Positions 15,702-24,336 of a stretch of 64,000 nt of DNA are shown here, piece after piece. Source of the DNA: Streptomyces achromogenes (GTDB lineage Bacteria; Actinomycetota; Actinomycetes; Streptomycetales; Streptomycetaceae); NCBI RefSeq assembly GCF_030816715.1, contig NZ_JAUSYH010000001.1:9052001-9116000 (forward strand), given 5' to 3'. Within the stretch, counting starts at the first letter, position 1. Every line of letters begins with the position of its first letter. The position numbers and the translations under genes were made by a program. The notes below the pieces were generated by a model. That model ran no database searches and was not told the origin of the DNA. It saw only the letters and a list, made by a program, of their open reading frames with translations.

Positions 15702-16850
15702 AGGCTGTCCCGCTTTGGCGTGTCGCTCGGGACGTAGGGTGTGACGTGCTCTGCGCCGTTGGCAGGACCACGAGGGAGTGCGTCGTTGGACCGGAACCCC
15801 ACCTGTTGCTTCTGCTGGCTCGTCGTCGATCTCGAGCAGGACGAGGCTGCGAATGAGCTCCGGCTTGGTCCCGCGCACTCCAGCAATGTGAGGCAGCTTG
15901 TGTACTCCCACTCAAGTTGTTTGCGCGAGCGTGTCCACTCGAACATGGACTTGTGGTGGGAGCTGTGACGGTGGGAGTCGGCCCACGCCTGTGACCGTGC
16001 TGGGATGATCTCTTCGTGGCTGGAGCGATCACGGCGTCGCAGCCGTCTTGGATATGCCCGTTTACCGGGCTGAGCCCTCACAGCTTCAGCAAGTTGGTCA
16101 CGACTGTTCGCAGGCAAGGGGCTGATGGCGTTCAGCGAGGCCGACCGTGGGGCCTGCCGTTGGAGGACCGGGTCTTGTTGGTGGCGGCGTACTGGCGAAC
16201 TAATCTGACGCTGCGGCAGCTGGCGCCGCTGTTTGGGATCTCGAAGTCTGCTGCCGGCAGGATCATCGATCGTGTGGGGCCACTCATCGCGTTGCGGACC
16301 CGCAAGCGGTTCCGGACAGACACCGTGCTCATCGTCGACGGCACCTTGGTGCCGACCCCTGATCATGCGGTGGCCGAGCAGTCGAAGAATTATCGGTACT
16401 CCACCAACCATCAGGTCGTTATCGACGCTGGTAGCCGGCTGGTCGTTGCTGTTGGCCGGCCCTTGCCGGGCAACCGCAACGACTGCAAGGCGTGGGAGCT
16501 GTCTGGGGCGAAGGCTGCCGTCGGCAACACCACGGTGATCGCTGACGGCGGCTATCGCGGTACTGGGCTGGTGATCCAGCACCATCGCGAACGCGGCCAG
16601 GAAGAGCTTCCGGCCTGGAAGGAGGAGCACAACCGCTCACACCGGAAGGTCCGCGCACGGGTGGAGCACGCCTTCGCCCGCATGAAGAGCTGGAAGATCC
16701 TTCGCGACTGCCGCCTGAAAGGCGACGGCGTGCATCACGCCATGCTTGGCATCGCCCGCCTCCACAACCTCGCCTTTACGGGATAGTCACGCCGAACGTG
16801 GGCGCCGCAGCCCTGACCGCCAGAGCCAGTTGATCATTGCGGGACAGCCT
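15702..16850 (+). mobile_element. Third IS5-like element in tandem
   Basis: Terminal repeats AGGCTGTCCCGC (15702-15713) and GCGGGACAGCCT (16839-16850) enclose one transposase gene. The flanks are TAA on the left and TAG on the right, so a target duplication is not clear. About 300 bp of leader before the transposase carries no gene. Confidence 0.75.
16016..16786 (+). CDS. IS5-family (HARBI1-like) DDE transposase
   Basis: 256 residues, GTG start. The N-terminal helix-turn-helix includes LRQLAPLFGISKSAAGRIID. The DDE core has VLIVDGTLVP (Asp), VIADGGYRGTG (Asp) and RARVEHAFARMKSWKILRD (Glu). The pattern fits the IS5 branch with a DDE_Tnp_4 domain. No frameshift, and terminal repeats lie on both sides, so it may be functional. 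Confidence 0.88.
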   Translation: MAGAITASQPSWICPFTGLSPHSFSKLVTTVRRQGADGVQRGRPWGLPLEDRVLLVAAYWRTNLTLRQLAPLFGISKSAAGRIIDRVGPLIALRTRKRFRTDTVLIVDGTLVPTPDHAVAEQSKNYRYSTNHQVVIDAGSRLVVAVGRPLPGNRNDCKAWELSGAKAAVGNTTVIADGGYRGTGLVIQHHRERGQEELPAWKEEHNRSHRKVRARVEHAFARMKSWKILRDCRLKGDGVHHAMLGIARLHNLAFTG

Positions 16851-17005
16851 TAGCTAGGAAATAAAGGTAAATCTGCCTACTTTTAACGCCCTCTGATGTG
16901 CGCGGGGGTGCCGAACGTCCGAGTCCAGCGGCAAGGGGCTCCCCGCGAACGGGTCGGGATACCCCCTTACACTCTGGCGAGACCCCGACGCACCTGACCA
17001 GCCCG

Positions 17006-18175
17006 ATGAGAGTGACCGATTTCATGAATCAGCCGAGGGCGGCCGCCCCGCCCACCCGGGCCAGCCGCCTCGACTCGCTCACCGGACTGCGTTGGTGGGC
17101 TGCCTTCGGTGTCTTCGCCCACCACATGACCAATCTGGCGCCGCTGCCGGTCTTTGAGGTGGTCGGTTTCGGCAAGTACGGAGTGACGCTCTTCTTCGTG
17201 CTCTCCGGATTTGTGCTGACCTGGTCGGCGCGGCCGGGCGTCACCGCGCCCACCTTCTACTGGCGGCGTTTCGCTCGGATCTATCCCGCGCACTTCGTGG
17301 CCCTGCTGTTCGCGATACCCGTCTTCTACAGCTACAGCCCCGACCCGGCCCAGAGCTGGGTCAAGCCGGTCAGCGTCGGAATCCTTCTGCTGTCCGTCCC
17401 GCTGATCCAGGGCTGGTGGCGGGATCCGGTCCTGCTGTACTCGGGGAATCCGGCAGCCTGGACGCTGACCTGCGAATTCTTCTTCTACGCTCTGTTCCCG
17501 GCGCTGCATCGCGTGTTCGCACGGTTGAGGGTGCGTGGCGCACTGGTGGCGATGACCCTCACTTTCGCTGCGGCTCTCGTCTACCGAGTCCACGTATGGT
17601 TCCAGCCGCATTCCTGGGCGGCGGAGGTGCCGCTCACGGTGGTACGGCTGAGTGAGTTCGTCATCGGGATCGCCATCGCTCGCGCGATGCTCTCGGGCTG
17701 GCGAGTGCGCATCGCCCCCGTCTGGGCGTTCCTTGGCTCTGCCGCCCTCGTCAGCTGGCTGGTCACCACCGCGGACCGGCCGGCCGGAAACACCTTTGCC
17801 GCCTTTGTGCGGGTCACGAAGGATGAGTGGATCATCTTCGCCTGTGCCGCGATGATCGCCACGATCGCCTGGCGTGACCTCGCAGGCAAACGCTCGTTGT
17901 TGCGCTGGCGTCCTCTAGTCCTCCTCGGCGAGTGGTCGTACGCGTTCTACCTCGTCCACGCGACCTTCATCTACATCACCCGTGACGCGTTCGGGAAAGA
18001 GACGGTGAGCTGGTCGAACCTGCAGTGGTACGCGGCCCTTCTCATCGTCTCGCTCGCCGGCGCCGCGGCGTTGCACTACGCCGTGGAACGCCCGCTGGAG
18101 CGGCGGCTGCGTACCTGGTGGGACACTCGGCGACCGCCCGCGCAGGACCGTCAGGCTGTGGGGTCGCTGCACTGA
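17006..18175 (+). CDS. Acyltransferase 3 (OafA/YrhL-like) membrane protein
   Basis: 389 residues from the ATG at 17006 (a second ATG lies at 17024). Acyltransferase_3 family: DSLTGLRWWAAFGVFAHH contains the conserved catalytic His pair region, then FGKYGVTLFFVLSGFVL, YWRRFARIYPAH and about ten hydrophobic segments, ending in a polar tail. Such proteins O-acylate cell-surface sugars or secondary metabolites in the membrane. There is no pathway neighbour, so the acceptor is unknown. The tail abuts an IS3 remnant at 18183, and the last residues may have been altered by that junction. Confidence 0.85.
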   Translation: MRVTDFMNQPRAAAPPTRASRLDSLTGLRWWAAFGVFAHHMTNLAPLPVFEVVGFGKYGVTLFFVLSGFVLTWSARPGVTAPTFYWRRFARIYPAHFVALLFAIPVFYSYSPDPAQSWVKPVSVGILLLSVPLIQGWWRDPVLLYSGNPAAWTLTCEFFFYALFPALHRVFARLRVRGALVAMTLTFAAALVYRVHVWFQPHSWAAEVPLTVVRLSEFVIGIAIARAMLSGWRVRIAPVWAFLGSAALVSWLVTTADRPAGNTFAAFVRVTKDEWIIFACAAMIATIAWRDLAGKRSLLRWRPLVLLGEWSYAFYLVHATFIYITRDAFGKETVSWSNLQWYAALLIVSLAGAAALHYAVERPLERRLRTWWDTRRPPAQDRQAVGSLH

Positions 18176-18182
18176 TCCCAAG

Positions 18183-18374
18183 CGGACCGGGCAGTGCTGG
18201 GACAACGCGCTCGCCGAGTGGTTCTTCGCCACCATCAAACGGGAGATGCTCGACACGAGCGCCTGGCCCAGCCGGGCCGCCGCCCGCACCGCGATCTTCG
18301 ACTTCATCGAGGGCTGGTACAACTTGCACCGACTGCACAGCAGCCTCGGCTACCGCAGTCCCGTCGAATACTAG
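18183..18374 (+). pseudogene. IS3 OrfB C-terminal fragment
   Basis: 64 codons starting RTGQCWDNALAEWFFATIKR and ending HSSLGYRSPVEY, the conserved end of IS3-family OrfB including the catalytic Glu region. The rest of the element is missing on the left, where acyltransferase sequence begins within 8 bp. Confidence 0.85.
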
Positions 18375-18430
18375 ACCGCTCTCGCGGCCTGACCACACAC
18401 CGAGGGTGGGCTTGATCCAAGGCCGGGTAA

Positions 18431-19826
18431 TTAACGCATTTGTGCTGGTGGCAAGGGGGCGTCCTGGCTGGTGTAGGTGGCGGGTCCGGTTTTGTTGATG
18501 AGTCCTTGGCGGGCCCATCGGTCGAGTTGTCGGCGCATGGTGCCCAGGGTGACGTCGCCGAGGTGGCGGGCGAGGTCTCGCGGGTGCCAGTGGCGGTCGG
18601 GTTCTGCGTCGAGGAGGTCAAGGACGCGGTTCTTGCGGCGGTCGTCCGGCGGGGTGTGGCGGTCGTCGTGCGAGGTGGCGGGCAGGTCAGGCTCTGGCGC
18701 GAGGATGGAGACGGCCAGGCTGGTGACGGTGCGGCTGGTGTCCGGGCGGCCGTCGTCTTTGGGGTCGTGGTAGCGGGAGATCGGCGACTTGACCTTGCGG
18801 TTGCTGACGCGGGGCCGCCTGGGCGGCAGGAGCCCGGCCAGGATCCGCCGGCCTATGACTCCGGTTGCACCGCTGGTGATGCCTGCGGCCTGGACGACCA
18901 GGTCCCTGGCGGTGTGGAGGGCGATGGTGAAGCCGCAGCCGCAGCGGTCCGGGTCGGTGCCGGGACGGGACTCGGCGGCCTCCACCATGACCGTTCGCAG
19001 GGCCTGGTAGAGAGTGAGCATGGCCCACATCTCCTGCTCGACGCCTAGGGGGTCGCCCGAGCGCAGCACCCGGCCCTGCCAGAGGGTGTTGCGCAGCGCG
19101 AAATATGCGGACTCGTGCTCCCATCGCTGGTGGTAAAGGGCGACCAGGGCCGGGGCCGGGTAGCGGCGGGCATCGGTCAAGGTGGTGACCAGCCGGTAGA
19201 AGCCCGTGAACGAGGTGCCGTCTTTGCAGGTCACGATGATCTCCGCTTCGACGATACGAACCGGGAGGGTGCCCAGGACGGACAGGTAGGAGCCGTCGCC
19301 GAGGCGGGCCAGGACCGGGGTGCGCCGGTTGGCGCGGATCCGGCCCAGGAACTGGGCGCCGGTGCTGGCAACGTTGGCCAGGAAGGCGTTGGCGTCGAAG
19401 CCCTTGTCCCATAAGACCAGCATGTCGGGGCGGAGATGGTGCAACAGCCGACGGGCATAGTCGGTCTCTCCGACGCTGGTGGGGCCGAACACCGCACCGA
19501 TCAGGGCGCGAGTGCCGGTCTCCACGAGGGTCATCAGCTCCACCATCGGGTAGCCACCGCGGCTCTGCGGCCCGAACCGGTCCACATTCCTGTCGCTCTC
19601 GGGGACCTTGATAGAACTGCAGCCGTCGAAGGAGACCGTGCGAAACGGCCCGAAGCGAACACCGCGCGTCGTCGGCCGAGCCAGCGGCCCGGCCACGACG
19701 TCGAAAAGATGCCGCACCGGCGCGGCGCTGACCCGGCGGCGCAGGTCGCGCAAGGCTTTCGCGGACGGCCACGCGATCTCCAGCCCCGTCCCTGTCAGCG
19801 CTGCGGTCAGCTTCTGCCGCCCTTTG
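18431..19826 (-). pseudogene. N-terminally truncated IS4-family transposase with C-terminal winged helix
   Basis: About 465 codons of an IS4-family transposase. Core segments are TVSFDGCSSIKVP (first Asp), MLVLWDKGFDANAFL (second Asp) and YHQRWEHESAYFALRNTL (Glu). The frame continues through a charged linker into DRHWHPRDLARHLG and MRRQLDRWARQGLINKTG, a winged-helix-like tail. About the first 90 residues are missing. At 19826 it meets, head-on, the 3' end of an IS30 transposase. The open frame extends further only because the antisense of that IS30 piece lacks stops. Confidence 0.82.
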
Positions 19827-20039
19827 CAGCGCGGCACCAACGAGAACACGAACGGCCTGCTGCGGCAGTACTTTCCCAAGGGCACGGACCTGTCCCGCTG
19901 GGACGCCAATGAGCTCCAGGCCGTTGCCACCACCCTCAACAACAGACCCCGCAAGACACTCGGATGGAAGACACCCGCCGAAGCCCTCAACGAGCACCTA
20001 CTATCCCTCCAAGAGGCCGGTGTTGCGACGACCGATTGA
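19827..20039 (+). pseudogene. IS30-family transposase C-terminal fragment
   Basis: 71 codons: QRGTNENTNGLLRQYFPKGT, DLSRWDANELQAVATTLNNR and WKTPAEALNEHLL, the end of IS30 transposases including the catalytic Glu in NENTN. The stop at 20037-20039 is natural. The 5' part is absent, replaced by IS4 sequence. Confidence 0.88.
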
Positions 20040-20045
20040 GTCCAA
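19983..20045. repeat. 63-bp inverted repeat, copy 2
   Basis: Perfect reverse complement of 10365-10427. This copy is in its native context at the 3' end of the IS30 transposase. Confidence 0.9.
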
Positions 20046-20151
20046 GCAGTACACCAGCCAACAATTCGCCGCGCTGGCACACCAGTTGGGGGTGCGTCTG
20101 TCGGTCGGCCGCACCGGACAGTGCTGGGACAACGCACTCGCCGAGTCGTTC
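20041..20151 (+). pseudogene. IS3 OrfB internal fragment
   Basis: 37 codons: SKQYTSQQFAALAHQLGVRL and RTGQCWDNALAESF, from the DDE core of IS3 OrfB. It starts exactly at the IS30 end and stops abruptly. It overlaps in family position, but not in exact sequence, with the fragment at 18183-18374, so the two come from different IS3 copies. Confidence 0.8.
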
Positions 20152-20176
20152 AGTGACACTGAGGGGAGACGCGACG

Positions 20177-20521
20177 ATGGAGTCGCCGACAGAACCTCGG
20201 CTGGGACCGCCGGAGCAGCCGGCCGCGAGCGCGCAGGAAATCGCCGAGTGGTTGGGGTCCGGGATCGTTGGGGCGCGCACCGCACTGGGCCGCCGCCCGC
20301 CCGGCATCCGGCGAGCCGCCCACGGCCCCCTGAGCGCCGCCGGGCGGACACGGGCCCTGGAGATCCAGGACTGCCGGGATAGCGCGGTGAGTACCCCCCG
20401 CCGCCCTCTGGGCACCGGTCCCCAGCCCCACACCCTCACCGCTGCGGAGGTCGCCAACCGGCCCGGCACCGTCGCACGGCGCGCAGCCACCCAGCTCGCC
20501 CGCGCCGGGGGTCGCAGAACC
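20177..20521 (+). other. Open frame of unknown nature with a ribosome site
   Basis: GAGGGGAGAC lies just before an ATG at 20177, and the frame (MESPTEPRLGPPEQPAASAQ...) stays open into the oppositely coded repeat gene that ends at 20522. The N-terminal 40 residues, ending in AQEIAEWLGSG, look coding, and a later part reads TLTAAEVANRPGTVARRAAT. I recognise no family. It may be a truncated gene whose 3' part was lost. Confidence 0.25.
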
Positions 20522-21736
20522 TCAATTGATGACGTTATCGCGTACGTTCCCGGTGCCGGCACGGATGATCCAGGATCCGTCTTCCTGACGGTCGGAACGT
20601 CGCTTGAGACGGTCGACGTCGGTGGAAGCGGGCCATGTGGTGCCGTCCGACCATCTGACTCCGGTCAGCTTGACGTCGTCCTCGCGCACATCCGCGTCGC
20701 TGAGGTCGTCCGTGGTGAAGTTGTCCATGAGACTCGCCAGGGATGCCTCGTCCACTGCCACTGGCGCGCCGACAGCCTGCGTGTACTCGTTATTGATGAT
20801 CTGCAGGCACCGGCATCGGGCGAGGTCGAGGGCGCGGTCGAGGGCGCGCTCAAGGGCGAGGGCGCCCTCGAGGGCAAGAGTGAGGTAGCGGGCGAGGGCG
20901 GACTCGACGTCCCGCATGAGGAAGAGGGCGAAGCCGCGGACGACGGCGAGGTCGAGGTCGCGGGCGAGGGCGACGGCGACGTCGCGGGCGAGGGCTAGGT
21001 CGGGGTCGTGGTCGCGGGCCAGGTCAAGCGCGCGGTCGAGGGCGCGGGCGCGGCCGAGGGCGGAGGCGAGGTCGCGGGTACGGTCGAGGTCGAGGCCGCG
21101 GTTGCGGTCGAGGGCGGAGGCGAGGTCGTGGGCCAGGTCAAGGACGAGGGCGAAGGCGCGGGCGAGGTCGCCGACGCGGTCGAGGTCGCCGACGGGGTCA
21201 CGGTAGCGGGCGAAGGCGCGGGCGAGGTCGCAGACGCGGTCGCGGTCGCGGATGAGGTCGCCAGCGAGGGCACGGGCGCGGGCGCGGTCGAGGATGAGGT
21301 CGCCAGCGAGGGCACGGGCGCGGGCGCAGTCGAGGCTGTGGGGGGAGATGCTGACCCAGTCCCCTACGACATGCAGCACGCGGCTCGCAGCCGCTACGCG
21401 GGGGTTGCTGCGCAGCTTCAGCCGCTGGGCCGGACTGGCCTGCCACCTGCTGCCGCCCGGGGCTGCGTTGGCGACGGGCGGGGCAGCGGCGGGCGGGAGG
21501 CGGTGGGGCGCTTGGATGCTGGGGGGCGTGAGGATGTCGCGCAGGCCTGCTTCCACGTCCAGAGCGGTCTCGACCTTCGTCGTGAACGCCTCATGGCGGG
21601 ACTGGAGCAGGATGTCGCGCAGGCCGGCTTCGGCATCCAGTGCTGCTTCGATCTTCGCTGTGAACGCCTCGTGGTGCCGTGCCAGCTCGCGGTCGATCGG
21701 GTCGGCGGGCTCAGGCTCGTTCCTGTGAGCGGTCAC
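20522..21736 (-). CDS. Repeat protein coupled to an ECF sigma factor
   Basis: 404 residues from the GTG at 21736, which overlaps the sigma-factor stop (GTGA), so the two are translationally coupled. The N-terminal 60 residues hold two similar helices (HHEAFTAKIEAALDAEAGLR and HEAFTTKVETALDVEAGLR), an internal duplication. After a Pro-rich linker, roughly residues 135-300 are an imperfect repeat of DLARALA- and DRARDL-type units made almost only of Asp, Arg, Ala and Leu. The last 90 residues are ordinary and acidic (including WSDGTTWPASTDVDRLK) and end WIIRAGTGNVRDNVIN. There is no membrane segment, so this is not a classical membrane anti-sigma factor. I infer a sigma-factor partner or downstream effector. 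No family name is certain. Confidence 0.75.
   Translation of the reverse strand: MTAHRNEPEPADPIDRELARHHEAFTAKIEAALDAEAGLRDILLQSRHEAFTTKVETALDVEAGLRDILTPPSIQAPHRLPPAAAPPVANAAPGGSRWQASPAQRLKLRSNPRVAAASRVLHVVGDWVSISPHSLDCARARALAGDLILDRARARALAGDLIRDRDRVCDLARAFARYRDPVGDLDRVGDLARAFALVLDLAHDLASALDRNRGLDLDRTRDLASALGRARALDRALDLARDHDPDLALARDVAVALARDLDLAVVRGFALFLMRDVESALARYLTLALEGALALERALDRALDLARCRCLQIINNEYTQAVGAPVAVDEASLASLMDNFTTDDLSDADVREDDVKLTGVRWSDGTTWPASTDVDRLKRRSDRQEDGSWIIRAGTGNVRDNVIN
20820..21345. repeat. Tandem GCGGGCGAGGTCG-type repeat inside a gene
   Basis: About 520 bp of degenerate short repeats (variants of GCGGGCGAGGTCG, GAGGGCGCGG, and two 40-bp-scale copies of a GAGGATGAGGTCGCCAGCG block near 21250-21330). 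In the gene frame they encode the Asp/Arg/Leu/Ala repeat. Such a tract can expand or contract. Confidence 0.8.
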
Positions 21737-22311
21737 TGGCGCTCCCTCTTCCGCTTCTCGAGCACTGTCACCGCGGTGCGGCGCGCGCGGGCGAGGTTGC
21801 CCCGGACCTGAACCGCGGGCACGTCCAGGATCTGTGCGATCTCCGCCGGACTGAATGCGTCGAACGTCAGAGCCAGTGCCTGCCGCTGGCAAGGAGGCAG
21901 CTCCCGCAGGATGGCCAACACCTCGTCGCATTCCAGTGATTCCCACATGGCGTGGTCGCCCACCAAATGCCCGGCAGCCGGTTCCGGCGACTCCCCGAGA
22001 TCCTGCTCCCGGGGAGACCTGAGCGCGCGGATCAGCACCCGGCGGCCCGTCGTACGCGCCCACGTCTTGGGATGGCGTACCTCGCGCCACTTCTGGTGGA
22101 GCTTGCGCATCGTTTCCTGAGCGGCGTCCGCCGCGTCCTCCCGACCGGCACCTACCAGGATGAGGAACCCGACCAGACGCGAGAAGTCAGCCCGGTAGAA
22201 GGCGGAGAACTCCGCGTCGACGGCGGTGCGTTCCGCGGCCCGGTCCTCGATCCCGCCGACGGACAGGTCCACCGGCGGGTCAGCGTCCGTGGGCTCCCCC
22301 GAAGTCGTCAC
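21733..22311 (-). CDS. ECF-type RNA polymerase sigma factor
   Basis: 192 residues, GTG start at 22311, overlapping the stop of the upstream small gene (GTGA). Region 2 is FSAFYRADFSRLVGFLILVG with AADAAQETMRKLHQKW, and region 4 is LRELPPCQRQALALTF with EIAQILDVPAVQVRGNLARA. The 40-residue N-terminal extension is hydrophilic. It directs RNA polymerase to an unknown regulon. It is the middle gene of a coupled triplet, between a small membrane-anchored protein and a repeat protein. No zinc-binding anti-sigma factor is next to it. Confidence 0.88.
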   Translation of the reverse strand: MTTSGEPTDADPPVDLSVGGIEDRAAERTAVDAEFSAFYRADFSRLVGFLILVGAGREDAADAAQETMRKLHQKWREVRHPKTWARTTGRRVLIRALRSPREQDLGESPEPAAGHLVGDHAMWESLECDEVLAILRELPPCQRQALALTFDAFSPAEIAQILDVPAVQVRGNLARARRTAVTVLEKRKRERQ

Positions 22312-22535
22312 GCGCCCTTGTCCCCCTCATCCGAACGGCGGCTCACCGTGAGCCGTACGTACCGCCCACGTCGCCGCTCGGTCAGGCACACCTGCCCACC
22401 CGGCCCCGCCGCCCGCGCCACCTCGGCCAGGTGCCTGCGGGCCGCCCGAGCGTGCAGCACCCGGTAGCGGAAGTACGCGGCAAGCGTGCCGGCAAGCGCC
22501 GGGCCCGCGACCCCCACCACACTGACAGCGTCCAT
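22308..22535 (-). CDS. Small single-pass membrane protein upstream of sigma factor
   Basis: 75 residues from the ATG at 22535 (GAGAGGATGGGG lies upstream). It has one N-terminal hydrophobic segment (VSVVGVAGPALAGTLAAYF) followed by a basic cytoplasmic domain ending SDEGDKGA. The stop overlaps the sigma-factor start by four bases. It could be the membrane signal sensor or a small anti-sigma element, but no known domain is visible. Confidence 0.6.
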   Translation of the reverse strand: MDAVSVVGVAGPALAGTLAAYFRYRVLHARAARRHLAEVARAAGPGGQVCLTERRRGRYVRLTVSRRSDEGDKGA

Positions 22536-22651
22536 CGCGCCCCATCCTCTCGTCGTATGGCGGACGGAACGGACCGTCCACGGATGAGAGGCTCGAGAGG
22601 CCGCCCGCGTGAACAGACGAACCAAGATTCTTTTCGCAGACACGGCCTGAG

Positions 22652-22837
22652 CCGGAGGCGCTGCGCGACGAGGGCACGTACGAGTCCCTCCTCGGCTCCG
22701 TGGCCGTCGACGGCCTGCCGGACAGCGTTCAGCCCCGCGCGTCCGCCGGCGCCACCGACATGCTCACCTTCCTCCGCACGGCGCCCTCCGGCGCGGCCCG
22801 CGGCGTCTACCTGCGTCCTGACCCCCTGAATCCGTGA
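22652..22837 (+). pseudogene. C-terminal remnant of an unidentified protein
   Basis: A frame that stops at 22837 reads ALRDEGTYESLLGSVAVDG, then DSVQPRASAGATDMLTFL and GVYLRPDPLNP. The composition and codon pattern look coding, but no start or upstream domain is present. Parent unknown. Confidence 0.35.
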
Positions 22838-22999
22838 GTTGATGCAGGAGTGCACCGATCGCGGTTGTGTGAAGGTCAGCGCCTTTAGGCTCAATGGACC
22901 GAAGCACCTGCTTCCAGCCGCTGCTGGCGAGCATCCACGGTCTGGCCGATACGTGGTCACCAGCGACGCGATGCACCCGCAGTACGAACGCGCCACCTA

Positions 23000-23200
23000 C
23001 TCCTGGGGCGGCGTGGCCGATGACGTGCTGGCGGTAGCCGTCGTCGACCCAGACCTTGCTGATGGCGGGACAGGCGGTGCGACCGCCTCGTCGGCCAAAT
23101 GGGTGCCGGCGACGGAGTCCTGCACGCTCGCGGCCGTGACCAGCACCACCCCGAGCAGCAGGCCGAGGATGTCGGTGACGATGCTCCGCTTGAGCGCCGC
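23000..23200 (-). pseudogene. IS5-family transposase remnant
   Basis: Leftward pieces KRSIVTDILGLLLGVVLVTA, ASVQDSVAGTHLADE and, after a frameshift, SKVWVDDGYRQHVIGHA. They match the IS5 transposase segments seen intact at 15.2-15.4 kb. Both ends are missing. The surrounding 22840-23400 holds no intact gene. Confidence 0.75.
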
Positions 23201-23422
23201 GCTGTGCCGAAACCGACCGCACCGCCGCGGTGGTGGAGCAATTCCGGTACCGCGGCCATGGATGCCATCGAGCGCCGTACCGGGAGCGGCACGCGTGCCA
23301 CAAGGTTTCCGCAAGGTCCTGGCGGCACGATGCACGTATGCGCCGCGCGACCTCTGAGAGCCCGCGCGGGCATGGCCTTCGTGGTGATCCCAGTAATCAG
23401 TGATTTCAGAAAGGGGACTCTC

Positions 23423-23914
23423 ATGTCCGCTTCCTCGTCCGTATCCTCGCCCCGCCCGTCACGGCCCAGGCTCGCGGCCGTCTCCGGTCTGGCGTTGACC
23501 GTGTCGTTGGTCGGTGCGGCCGTCGCGCCGACAACGGCCAACGCGGACACCGGCGACCGCACCAGGACCGTCGACTGTGCATCGCTGTACGTGTCGGACA
23601 GCGGCGGCACGGTCCACGCCAGGACCAGGAACTGCACGGTCACCTGGGGCAAGAACATCCACGACAACGTCTACTGGCAGACCGTGAAGTTCCAGCTGCT
23701 CGACGACGACACCGACGGTGTGTGTGCCAAGGCGAACGCGATCGCATCCGACTCGGGGAAGAGCGCCTCGTTCAGCGAGTGCGACGGTGTCTGGACGACG
23801 AAGACCGCCACGCTGAACGGCCGCAGCTCCAACATCTTCATCAGGGTCGCCTACGGGTCGCACTCCCAGCACGGCAAGATCAGCACGAACATCGGGGCCC
23901 CTTCCGGGTTCTGA
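23423..23914 (+). CDS. Small secreted protein of unknown function
   Basis: 163 residues, with an AAAGGGGA ribosome site before the ATG. Sec signal peptide: a charged start, hydrophobic VSGLALTVSLVGAAVA and likely cleavage after TTANA. The mature part of about 120 residues has four Cys (VDCASLY, NCTVTW, VCAKAN, ECDGVW), suggesting two disulfides, and a beta-rich profile. No family recognised. The gene looks intact but is isolated among transposon remnants. Confidence 0.7.
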   Translation: MSASSSVSSPRPSRPRLAAVSGLALTVSLVGAAVAPTTANADTGDRTRTVDCASLYVSDSGGTVHARTRNCTVTWGKNIHDNVYWQTVKFQLLDDDTDGVCAKANAIASDSGKSASFSECDGVWTTKTATLNGRSSNIFIRVAYGSHSQHGKISTNIGAPSGF

Positions 23915-24078
23915 CCGGCGGCTCGGGGCGGGGCCGGGGACGCTCTGATGGATTCCGAACCACAGTGACGGCAACGGATGGGCCGATGGGACAAGGCGAC
24001 CGCAATCCACGGGTCCGCCGAGTCCCCGCGGCGCCGCTCCGACGCCTCCGCCTCCTCCTTCTCGTCGGCCGCTTCGAT

Positions 24079-24290
24079 TTACGTCATCGGTACGGTCACC
24101 TGCGTGCAAGGGAGTTGGTCGGCGACGGCGTTCGCGTAGGCACCCGCGCGGTCACGGCCGTCGGTGAGGCAGAACCCCGGCGTGCGGTTGGGCGGGGTGG
24201 TGGCCCAGACGCTGAGAGCCGCCGCGCGCTCGTCGCCGGAACCCCCGTCGTCCCCGTCGGGCAGCAGCCGTGCTCGAGCCACTGATGCTG
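24079..24290 (-). pseudogene. C-terminal fragment of an unidentified protein
   Basis: Leftward frame ending TAA at 24079 reads ERAAALSVWATTPPNRTPGF, CLTDGRDRAGAYANAVADQL and PCTQVTVPMT. It looks coding and breaks near 24290, where IS256-like sequence starts on the other strand. 23915-24078 holds nothing I can name. Confidence 0.35.
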
Positions 24291-24336
24291 GAAGGCAGGA
24301 TGACTCAGGGCTGGGCGGATGAGCGGTGGATGCTCT

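Noticed and set aside
15698..16630. A 310-codon minus-strand frame across the third IS5-like element
   Set aside because: Antisense to the intact transposase with a full DDE motif set.
20820..21345. Short direct repeats that superficially suggest a CRISPR array
   Set aside because: Repeats are degenerate, contiguous and without unique spacers, and they keep a reading frame. It is a coding tandem repeat.
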